Origin: a bacterium UBP8_UBA817 | GTDB taxonomy: Bacteria > Margulisbacteria > Marinamargulisbacteria > UBA817 | Direction of reading: 5' to 3' | Assembly: GCA_002296285.1 (NCBI GenBank) | Contig: DBHX01000046.1 | Span: 1 to 13,808, forward strand | DNA length: 13,808 nucleotides | Part shown: one piece after another, positions 7,329-13,316 of the stretch | Layout: each line of letters begins with the position of its first letter | Position numbering within the stretch: the first letter of the stretch is position 1 | The notes under the pieces: generated by a model | Databases searched by the model: none | Seen by the model: the letters and a program-made list of their open reading frames with translations, nothing else | What the model was told of the DNA's origin: nothing | Translations under genes and position numbers: made by a program

Positions 7329-8801
7329 ATGTTAAGTTTTTTACGAAATAATAGTATTAAGATTGTTTATGGCATTATTATTGCCTTTATTGTTACAACC
7401 TTTATGGGGGTTGTTTTTTTTAATGATTCATTTAAATCATCCAAAGATATTCAGCAACGTCAAATGGATCGTCAATCAGCGGTTGCCCTCATTGGAGAAG
7501 CCCCTGTATCAAGGCAAATGTTTTTACTTGAAAATCGACGTTTAATTTCCCAACTTCCTGAAAATATTCAGTTAAATAATAATACAAGTGAAATGATCCA
7601 ACTCAATGCGCTCAATAAGTCCATTGAAAATACGCTATTACTTGAGATGGGAACCTCTCAAAAGATTAAAGCCACCCGATCAGAAGTGAACGCTGCACTG
7701 TACTCTGTCATGGATCAGTTTGGGGTGACGGATAAAAAAGACCTTAAGTTAAAGATAGCGGAATTGGGCGGATCCTATGAGTCGATGCTGTATCAATTAA
7801 AAAATGATATCATAGCGTCCAAACTGCAACGTGCATTGCTATCATCCATTGAAATAAATGCCCTTGATCGGGATAACATGAATAACCAATACGTCATTAA
7901 CGATATCTTTATTTCAAAACGGACCAGTCAAAATGCCGTGATTGAAGACGAAGATTTATATGCCAAGGCCATGGCCATTCGTGCCAATATTTCAAATTCC
8001 GAATCGTTTAAAAACGAATTGAAAACAATACTGAATGATATGGGCATCGCAACCCCAAACATGCAATCGAAACGCTTATCCATTAATCAAGTGATTCCTG
8101 ATTTGGCCAGAGCCATCTATTCCATCAATCCTGGGGAGATATCTCAACCAATTCGAACATTAAATGGTTACTTTATCGTTGAGTTAAAAAATAAATCAGA
8201 ATTACCGGTGACTCAGCAAATCACAGAAGATCAATTGAAGAAAGATTGGGAACGTCGGGTATTCTATTCTTACTTATTTAATCAGCAAGCTGGCCGAGAA
8301 ATTAAAGTGTTAGATCCCAGTTTAAATGCGTTGAAACTTAAAAATGAGGGACGCTTAATGGAAGCGATTGATGCGTACCAAGGGGTTATTTCACAGGACC
8401 CATCAAATCCATACCCAAACTTATTAATTGCGCAATTGTATCTCATGCTGGGCGATGTCCCCAATGCCAAACAAATTTTATTAAAAGGTGAAATCAAAGA
8501 ATCATTAATTGGCGCGTTTATTCCTGAAATCCATGTGTTGCTTGCTGAAATTTATAATCAAGAAAAATTCTCATCCAAACGAGATCAGCAGTTTGATAAA
8601 TTACTGGCATCAGACATTGAAAATATAAATTTATTAAACTATTTAAAAGACACATTTGAAAAATCAAAAGATAATTTAAGATTAGCATTAGTGAATCAAA
8701 AAATAGAGGCCGCCACAAGCACAAAAGACATTATTGAAGATGGGTCTAACCTGACAAAAGGCATGGATTCTGATTTTTTAAAAGAAGTGAATCAGAACTA
8801 A
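7329..8801 (+). CDS. Membrane-anchored SurA/PpiD-like periplasmic chaperone with degenerate parvulin domain and TPR-like C-terminus
   Basis: The product is 490 residues. One uncleaved membrane helix at about 10-31 follows a short Lys/Arg-containing start, giving a PpiD-like topology with the rest in the periplasm. Residues about 50-180 resemble the SurA/PpiD N-terminal chaperone domain. About 185-288 resembles a parvulin rotamase domain, most clearly in INPGEISQPIRTLNGYFIVEL (266-286 region), but the earlier conserved part of the rotamase fold is poorly kept, so isomerase activity is doubtful. Residues about 335-415 look like TPR helices (NEGRLMEAIDAYQGVISQDP). PpiD and SurA help fold proteins leaving the Sec channel or bound for the outer membrane. 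A GAGG Shine-Dalgarno site (7320-7323) lies five bases before the ATG, two bases after the FtsX stop. Its stop overlaps convergent cutA by four bases. The general class is fairly sure; the exact role, and any link to FtsEX, is inference. Confidence 0.75.
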   Translation: MLSFLRNNSIKIVYGIIIAFIVTTFMGVVFFNDSFKSSKDIQQRQMDRQSAVALIGEAPVSRQMFLLENRRLISQLPENIQLNNNTSEMIQLNALNKSIENTLLLEMGTSQKIKATRSEVNAALYSVMDQFGVTDKKDLKLKIAELGGSYESMLYQLKNDIIASKLQRALLSSIEINALDRDNMNNQYVINDIFISKRTSQNAVIEDEDLYAKAMAIRANISNSESFKNELKTILNDMGIATPNMQSKRLSINQVIPDLARAIYSINPGEISQPIRTLNGYFIVELKNKSELPVTQQITEDQLKKDWERRVFYSYLFNQQAGREIKVLDPSLNALKLKNEGRLMEAIDAYQGVISQDPSNPYPNLLIAQLYLMLGDVPNAKQILLKGEIKESLIGAFIPEIHVLLAEIYNQEKFSSKRDQQFDKLLASDIENINLLNYLKDTFEKSKDNLRLALVNQKIEAATSTKDIIEDGSNLTKGMDSDFLKEVNQN

Positions 8802-9112
8802 ATTCCATTGGCCCACTCAAGGTATGGTTGGCTAATGGCCCCCATGGGGATGGCAATAATTTCTGGGACATCATAGGGGTGAGCTTTCATAATGATTGAT
8901 TCAATGGTTTTGAAATGATGTTTTTTGGCTTTAATATGAACGAGTTTTTCTTTGCTGGACTCTAGGGTGTTGTTCCATTCATAAAAGCTTGTGACGGTTG
9001 AAAACTCATGAATACAAATCGCAAGTTTTTCCTTAATTAATTGAGATGCTATCGGTTGAAGTTGAAAATCAACAGGAAAACTAATTTGAATGATTTCTAA
9101 GTTATGGGCCAT
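8798..9112 (-). CDS. cutA: CutA family protein (divalent cation tolerance)
   Basis: The product is 104 residues, normal for CutA. Recognisable segments are the helix KEKLAICIHEF (27-37), the aromatic pair in TSFYEWNNTLE (41-51), the KLVHIKAKK strand (56-64), the family signature HPYDVPE (78-84) and the C-terminal YLEWANG. CutA forms a very stable trimer with a PII-like ferredoxin fold. It has been linked to copper tolerance in E. coli, but its molecular role is unsettled. The gene points into the end of the PpiD-like gene and overlaps its stop by four bases. Upstream it shares a 61-bp spacer with the divergent SPOR gene. A TATACT box six bases before the ATG suggests leaderless expression. 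Confidence 0.92.
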   Translation of the reverse strand: MAHNLEIIQISFPVDFQLQPIASQLIKEKLAICIHEFSTVTSFYEWNNTLESSKEKLVHIKAKKHHFKTIESIIMKAHPYDVPEIIAIPMGAISQPYLEWANGI

Positions 9113-9118
9113 GACTAC

Positions 9119-9148
9119 AGTATAAAAAAATCAGGTGTTTTCGTCCAA
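9119..9148 (-). promoter_or_regulatory. cutA promoter, leaderless-type
   Basis: On the minus strand TATACT (9119-9124) is followed by six bases and the cutA ATG at 9112, so the predicted start is the A of the start codon. TGGACG at 9142-9147 gives a 17-bp spacer and four matches to the -35 consensus. This -35 area overlaps the weak -35 position of the divergent SPOR promoter. No Shine-Dalgarno sequence fits in the six bases available. Confidence 0.55.
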
Positions 9149-9158
9149 ACTTGAATTA

Positions 9159-9167
9159 TGATATAAT
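9159..9167 (+). promoter_or_regulatory. Extended -10 TGATATAAT, leaderless-type promoter for the SPOR gene
   Basis: TGA plus a perfect TATAAT (9162-9167) forms a canonical extended -10 element, which can work with a poor -35. Six T residues follow and then the ATG at 9174, exactly where transcription should begin. The -35 position at 17 bp (9139-9144) has little match to consensus. This is the strongest promoter-like element in the window. Confidence 0.65.
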
Positions 9168-9173
9168 TTTTTT

Positions 9174-9848
9174 ATGTCAATTTCAGAGTTTGAAAATATA
9201 GATATCAACGAAGAATTAGAATTCAATAATGGTATTGGAGATGCATTAAAACAAAAAGAAGAGTATACATTTAGTTGGAAAAAAACAGCCATTGTATTAT
9301 CAATCAGTATCGTTGTCATAATATTGGTTACATTTGGGGTTCTTGAAGTTGGCAAAAATGCATTAAATATGAATCAACATAGCGATGTTGCAATTGAATC
9401 CATTCCGATTGATGAGGCTATCAAGGAGTCCAATACAGCCAATTGGGATGTATTGCCAGAGGATAATCAAAACGATATGGTGGATTCAGCGCCTGTCAAA
9501 AATGTTGCAATTAATAAACACATGGTTCCAATTCAAAAGCCTGTGGTAAGTGCACCCGTTGAGACCAAAAAAGTAATAGTGCCTGTGGTTACCAATACAC
9601 CAGCCCCCACAAAAAAAGTGGTGTATCGCGTCATTGCTGGCAGTTTTTCAAATATCAAAAATGCGGAAGCTGAATTAAGTAAAATTAAATCCAAAGGGTT
9701 TGACGGGTACGTATGGTCATTAACCTCGCGTGACAACAAAGTGTCCTATAAGGTTCAAGTTGGGGCATTTAAAACACAAGCGTCTGCGCAACGATTGGTT
9801 AATCAATTAAGTAACCGTAATATTCAATCCTTTATATCAAAGCACTAA
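9174..9848 (+). CDS. SPOR-domain membrane protein (septal peptidoglycan binding)
   Basis: The 224-residue protein has an acidic cytoplasmic start (1-34), one membrane helix at about 38-59, a linker rich in Pro, Val, Lys and Asn at about 60-148, and a C-terminal SPOR domain at about 149-224 with the two halves YRVIAGSF and YKVQVGAF at the start of their repeats. The order short cytoplasmic tail, membrane helix, disordered linker, SPOR is the same as in FtsN and other bitopic SPOR proteins. SPOR domains bind denuded glycan strands made at the division septum, so a division role is likely. Nothing shows it to be FtsN itself. It heads a run with maf and mreB and starts divergently from cutA. The start codon is supported by the extended -10 box six bases upstream. 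Confidence 0.88.
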   Translation: MSISEFENIDINEELEFNNGIGDALKQKEEYTFSWKKTAIVLSISIVVIILVTFGVLEVGKNALNMNQHSDVAIESIPIDEAIKESNTANWDVLPEDNQNDMVDSAPVKNVAINKHMVPIQKPVVSAPVETKKVIVPVVTNTPAPTKKVVYRVIAGSFSNIKNAEAELSKIKSKGFDGYVWSLTSRDNKVSYKVQVGAFKTQASAQRLVNQLSNRNIQSFISKH

Positions 9849-9850
9849 GT

Positions 9851-10432
9851 ATGGGAACCCCTCTATTTCTATGTTCAAAGTCGCCAAGGCGAGTTCAGAT
9901 TCTTGGTGACCATCATATTTCGTTTACACAAATTGATAATTTACTGACTCATGAACCTGAACGGTTTGATTTTGAAACCCCAAAAGAATATGTGATTCGG
10001 CTGGCCTTATCCAAAGCCCATGCATCTGTTGCTAATTATCAAGGCCTAATCATGGGGGTGGATACAATTGTTGTTAATAATCAAAAGATTTATGGAAAAC
10101 CACGACATCATAAATCAGCGGTTACGATGTTGGAATCTTTATCAGGTGGTGTGCATAAAGTCATTACGGCATGTGTTTTATATGATTCAGTGAGATCTGA
10201 TTGGATGGTGTGTGTGGATGAGGCCGAGGTGTCATTCACACCGTATGATCATGATCAGGTTGATGATTATATTAAGAGCTTTCAACCATTTGATAAAGCT
10301 GGAGGTTACGGGATTCAAGATAATCCGCCGTTTATTGATTCAATCAATGGAGATTACCATACCGTGATGGGGTTACCAATAAATAGATTGTTAAAAATAT
10401 TTTCGCACTATGGTATAGTCAAATCATGTTGA
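9851..10432 (+). CDS. maf: Maf family nucleoside triphosphate pyrophosphatase (dTTP/UTP type)
   Basis: The 193-residue protein carries the Maf landmarks in order: SPRR (11-14), VDTIV (70-74) with the catalytic Asp71, YGKP (81-84), SGG-VHKVIT (98-106), DKAGGYGIQ (148-156) and the GDYHTVMGLPI segment (167-177). SPRR together with DTIV and DKAGxYGIQ fits the YhdE branch, which hydrolyses dTTP, UTP and some modified nucleotides to monophosphates, rather than the YceF branch specific for 7-methyl-GTP. Bacillus Maf has also been tied to inhibition of septum formation. The start is two bases after the SPOR stop, with no clear Shine-Dalgarno site and no -10 box, so translation is probably coupled. 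Its last seven bases overlap mreB and the mreB promoter lies inside its 3' end. Confidence 0.93.
   Translation: MGTPLFLCSKSPRRVQILGDHHISFTQIDNLLTHEPERFDFETPKEYVIRLALSKAHASVANYQGLIMGVDTIVVNNQKIYGKPRHHKSAVTMLESLSGGVHKVITACVLYDSVRSDWMVCVDEAEVSFTPYDHDQVDDYIKSFQPFDKAGGYGIQDNPPFIDSINGDYHTVMGLPINRLLKIFSHYGIVKSC
10391..10419 (+). promoter_or_regulatory. Promoter of mreB inside the 3' end of maf, leaderless-type
   Basis: TGG plus TATAGT (10414-10419) makes an extended -10 element, followed by six bases and the mreB ATG at 10426. TTAAAA (10391-10396) gives a 17-bp spacer with four matches to the -35 consensus. The element lies wholly within maf coding sequence, so mreB could be expressed apart from the SPOR and maf genes. 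Confidence 0.55.
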
Positions 10433-11448
10433 AGTCATTATCGAATGCTCGGATGTGTGATATTGGGATTGATCTTGGAACGGCGAATAGTGTTGTTTAC
10501 AAGGAAAACCATGGCATTATTATTCGTGAACCCAGTGTGGTTGCTTTTGACCAGCAATCTCAATCGGTCTTATCCATCGGAGATTTGGCATATGAAATGG
10601 TTGGGAAAACCCCCGCGTCCATTATTGCCATTCGACCACTCAAAGATGGTGTTATTTCAGATTATCAAACAACCGAAGCCATGATTCGGCATTTTTTAAA
10701 GTTAGCCAGTGTGCCAGTTTTTAAAAAAATCCGACTTTTGATTGGCATTCCCTATGGCATTACGAGTGTTGAACGGCGCGCTGTTTTAGATGCTGCAAAT
10801 ATGGCGGGAGCAAAACATTGTTATCTCATTGAAGAGCCCATGGCAGCGGCCATTGGGTCAGGACATGATGTCTTTGAACCCAGTGGTCGGTTGATTGTTG
10901 ATATTGGTGGTGGAACCACGGAGGTGGCGGTCATCTCCTTGGGGGGCATTGTGGTTTCTGAGTCCATCCGCATTGCTGGGGATGAAATTGACCAAACCAT
11001 CGTTAATCATTGCCGAAAAAACTATAATTTACTGATAGGGGATCGATGCGCCGAGCGAATGAAATGCAAAATTGGATCCGTACTACCCTTTAAAGAGGAA
11101 CGAAGCATGGAAGTAACTGGGAGAGATTTACTGACCGGGTTGCCCAAAACATTTACCATATCATCCATGGAAATTCGCGATTCAATTGAAGAGCCTGTCA
11201 TGGCCATCGTAACGGCTGTCCGGCGAACACTTGAAACCACCCCCCCAGAACTATCGTCTGATATTTTTTCGAATGGAATTACATTAACTGGAGGTGGGGC
11301 AATGCTTAGTGGTTTAGCTGAGTTTATTCATCAACAAATGGGATTGCCAGTAACGATTGCGGATGATCCATTATCATGCGTTGCATTAGGAACTGGAAAA
11401 GTACTCGATCAAATGGATAGTTACATTAATCGAATTATTTTTAATTAG
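10426..11448 (+). CDS. mreB: Rod-shape determining actin homologue MreB
   Basis: At 340 residues this has the standard MreB length. Actin-fold motifs are the phosphate-1 loop DLGTANS (16-22), GIPYGITSVERRA (107-119), EEPMAAAIG (136-144), phosphate-2 DIGGGTTEVAVISLGG (159-174), GDE (185-187), GRDLLTGLPKT (232-242), TPPEL (272-276) and the adenosine loop TGGGAML (288-294). MreB filaments guide lateral cell-wall synthesis on the inner face of the membrane. The start overlaps the maf end by seven bases; 10426 is preferred over the internal ATG at 10453 because an extended -10 box sits six bases before it and the first residues are needed for the usual N-terminus. mreC and mreD, the usual followers, are not here: the next gene is convergent and overlaps the mreB stop by eight bases. 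The maf-mreB pairing is also seen in other phyla. Confidence 0.96.
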   Translation: MLKSLSNARMCDIGIDLGTANSVVYKENHGIIIREPSVVAFDQQSQSVLSIGDLAYEMVGKTPASIIAIRPLKDGVISDYQTTEAMIRHFLKLASVPVFKKIRLLIGIPYGITSVERRAVLDAANMAGAKHCYLIEEPMAAAIGSGHDVFEPSGRLIVDIGGGTTEVAVISLGGIVVSESIRIAGDEIDQTIVNHCRKNYNLLIGDRCAERMKCKIGSVLPFKEERSMEVTGRDLLTGLPKTFTISSMEIRDSIEEPVMAIVTAVRRTLETTPPELSSDIFSNGITLTGGGAMLSGLAEFIHQQMGLPVTIADDPLSCVALGTGKVLDQMDSYINRIIFN

Positions 11449-13108
11449 CGTCAATGGCTAATATTTTTAATTCATTCATCCGATCAACAATGTATTGTCG
11501 ATGATCAAAGTTATATTTCATGGCCGTTTCTTTGCCACAAGACAGGACCATTACTTTTTTTAATGCTTTTTCTTGTTGTTGGGTTAGAAAATCTTTCACC
11601 AATTCTTTGGAGTTGGAGACCGTTTGAATGTAGCCTAAAATATTGGACCAAAAAGGCACAAGAAATTCATAGGTTTCAACATGAACAAACCCGTCATTTT
11701 TTCGGAATTCTTCAATTAAGAAATCACGGATTTTTTGATAGGGCATGTCTGTACCACCAATATTAAATGTGGCATTTTCACACATTGTTTTTAGTTCCGT
11801 AATATCGGCTTTATATAAATCGATGATGCGATCAAAATGAGATGATGTGCCTTGATCATACAATAGCTCCTGCTCCATTTTTTTAAAGTCAATGCCACCA
11901 GACGTTATATATCGAATCAGTATTAAGGTCATTAAATCCGAATAAGTGTACATGTAGTTATCATCCGTATTATAAAACCAGGTATCTGATAAATACATTA
12001 AATACATGCGACTGGCTCGATTAAGATCCGTTTTACTAATCCCAATCATATTTTGTATGGGGCCTTTAAGTTTATTATGAACAGGCGAAAAATCAGCTAA
12101 AAATTCTAAAATAGCGGTATAAATGTTTTCGCCATACAGTTTGGATGCCTCACCAATAGCGCCTAATTCGAAGGGTAAAATATGATGCTGAATAATGCCA
12201 TGTCCCAATTCATGATATAGAATGGTTTCTGACATATCATTTAAAAATGTGGATTCTTTTTCAATTAGCAACTCTTTGGTCTGAATATCATATTTTTCCA
12301 ATACTTGTTGTTTAATGCCTTCAGCAATATTCCAAAAAGGGTCCGAATGAATGGTGAGCATTTCAAACTCATTGTAATCAAAAATCTGAATCCATTTTTG
12401 AGCAAAGATGGTTTTAAGGGATTCCAATCGAATGTAAATATTCTGATGCCCAATAATGGCGGCCATAGACATGACATTGTTTGGGGTTCGAATGTATTCT
12501 TTCTGAACAAATGTTACGTTATATCCATGGTAATCTTTGTGTTTGCCAGACCCCATAATGAATTCCATTTGAGCACCGTATTGCCCCGCATGTAAAAATT
12601 TATTGGAGCCTGAAAATTTCAGATATCGATCCAAATCCAAGGCCTTAAAGGTTTCAAATTCTTTACCAAATAGTTTGAACTTATATTGTCGAAGTTGTTG
12701 CTTTGCAACTTCAGCGGATAGCGCATTAATTTTTAAATCTTGAATGGTGATTTTTACTTTTTCATTAAATTTTGTCGCATGCTCCGCATCCAAGTGCACT
12801 TTCGGATCAACTTTAAGTAAGTTTCTACAGAAAGTGATCTTCACTTGTTGTTCCCCTGGTTCTCCCCAATCTCCGGAGGTTTCCATGTAGTGGTACATTA
12901 AATGCGCATAGTAAACGACTTGATCATAAATGGTTTTTTCTACTTTTTTAATAAATTCCTTATGTTCATTTTCATCTAAACTTAGTTTGTTGGCATTGCA
13001 ATAATCAGCCAATGTTTTATAGCGATTTACACTGGCTTTATCCAGTAAAATATCAATTAATTCAGATTGAAATTGTTTTTTCTCATCCAGGAGTTTTAAT
13101 TTACCCAT
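11441..13108 (-). CDS. Uncharacterised zinc metallopeptidase with HExxH and ExxxD motifs (gluzincin-like)
   Basis: I do not recognise the family of this 555-residue protein. It has no signal peptide or membrane helix and is probably cytoplasmic. ETILYHELGHGI places HELGH at 299-303, with Glu300 as likely catalytic base. EFLAD at 335-339 gives an ExxxD motif 32 residues later, where gluzincins place the third zinc ligand (Glu335) and its supporting Asp. This pair of motifs in the right order makes metallopeptidase activity plausible. The first 290 residues are charged and probably helical, and the last 200 contain many aromatic residues in helices (for example YLMYLSDTWFY, 369-379). A distant tie to bacterial M49-like (dipeptidyl peptidase III-related) proteins that use HExxH is possible from the HELGHG and E-x-x-A-D pattern, but this is a guess. 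The start at 13108 is supported by a TACACT box six bases upstream. It is a single-gene unit, convergent on mreB and divergent from pheS. Confidence 0.7.
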   Translation of the reverse strand: MGKLKLLDEKKQFQSELIDILLDKASVNRYKTLADYCNANKLSLDENEHKEFIKKVEKTIYDQVVYYAHLMYHYMETSGDWGEPGEQQVKITFCRNLLKVDPKVHLDAEHATKFNEKVKITIQDLKINALSAEVAKQQLRQYKFKLFGKEFETFKALDLDRYLKFSGSNKFLHAGQYGAQMEFIMGSGKHKDYHGYNVTFVQKEYIRTPNNVMSMAAIIGHQNIYIRLESLKTIFAQKWIQIFDYNEFEMLTIHSDPFWNIAEGIKQQVLEKYDIQTKELLIEKESTFLNDMSETILYHELGHGIIQHHILPFELGAIGEASKLYGENIYTAILEFLADFSPVHNKLKGPIQNMIGISKTDLNRASRMYLMYLSDTWFYNTDDNYMYTYSDLMTLILIRYITSGGIDFKKMEQELLYDQGTSSHFDRIIDLYKADITELKTMCENATFNIGGTDMPYQKIRDFLIEEFRKNDGFVHVETYEFLVPFWSNILGYIQTVSNSKELVKDFLTQQQEKALKKVMVLSCGKETAMKYNFDHRQYIVDRMNELKILAIDAN

Positions 13109-13114
13109 ACCGTT

Positions 13115-13143
13115 AGTGTAATCACTACCTCATATTTGGGCAA
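13115..13143 (-). promoter_or_regulatory. Promoter TTGCCC-N17-TACACT, leaderless-type, for the metallopeptidase gene
   Basis: On the minus strand TTGCCC (13138-13143) and TACACT (13115-13120) are 17 bp apart, and six bases then lead to the ATG at 13108. The predicted start is the A of the start codon. No Shine-Dalgarno sequence can be placed upstream. Confidence 0.55.
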
Positions 13144-13177
13144 TATAATTTAAGAAAAAAATGGGGGTTTTTATTAT

Positions 13178-13221
13178 ATTTGATCAATAATTTACCAAGG
13201 TTTTTAGAATGATGATCAAAT
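13178..13221. repeat. Inverted repeat ATTTGATCA / TGATCAAAT in the metallopeptidase-pheS spacer
   Basis: A nine-base arm at 13178-13186 is perfectly complementary to 13213-13221, with a 26-base loop; each arm contains the palindrome TGATCA. The spacer (13109-13316) is the longest gap in the window, so this could be an operator pair or a weak hairpin. No T run follows the second arm, so it is not an intrinsic terminator. A repeat of this size in A+T-rich DNA may be chance. Confidence 0.35.
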
Positions 13222-13280
13222 CTAATGTGAAGTTTTTGATTAGCCACCCTCAAATAATTGTGTTTGACATGGACTATAAT

Positions 13281-13309
13281 TTGTAAAATCATCCTCAATC
13301 CGATATTAT
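13281..13309 (+). promoter_or_regulatory. Promoter TTGTAA-N17-TATTAT for pheS, near-leaderless
   Basis: TTGTAA (13281-13286) and TATTAT (13304-13309) are 17 bp apart, and the pheS ATG at 13317 lies seven bases after the box. Starting at the nearest purine would again be the A of ATG. An upstream TATAAT (13275-13280) could give an alternative transcript with about 30 bases of leader, but it lacks a correctly spaced -35 element. Confidence 0.5.
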
Positions 13310-13316
13310 TTTACCC

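Noticed and set aside
7414..7421. T8 run in the membrane helix of the PpiD-like gene as a slippage site
   Set aside because: T runs of this length are common in codons for Phe in A+T-rich membrane helices; nothing suggests function.
13178..13221. The TGATCA inverted repeat as an intrinsic terminator
   Set aside because: The stem is short and A+T-rich, the loop is 26 bases, no T run follows, and it lies between two divergent genes where no transcript needs to end.
13209..13286. 25-codon open frame (MMIKSNV...) upstream of pheS as a possible pheS attenuator leader peptide
   Set aside because: It has only two Phe codons, not a Phe run, no ribosome-binding or -10 signal at the right offset, and no terminator hairpin after it.
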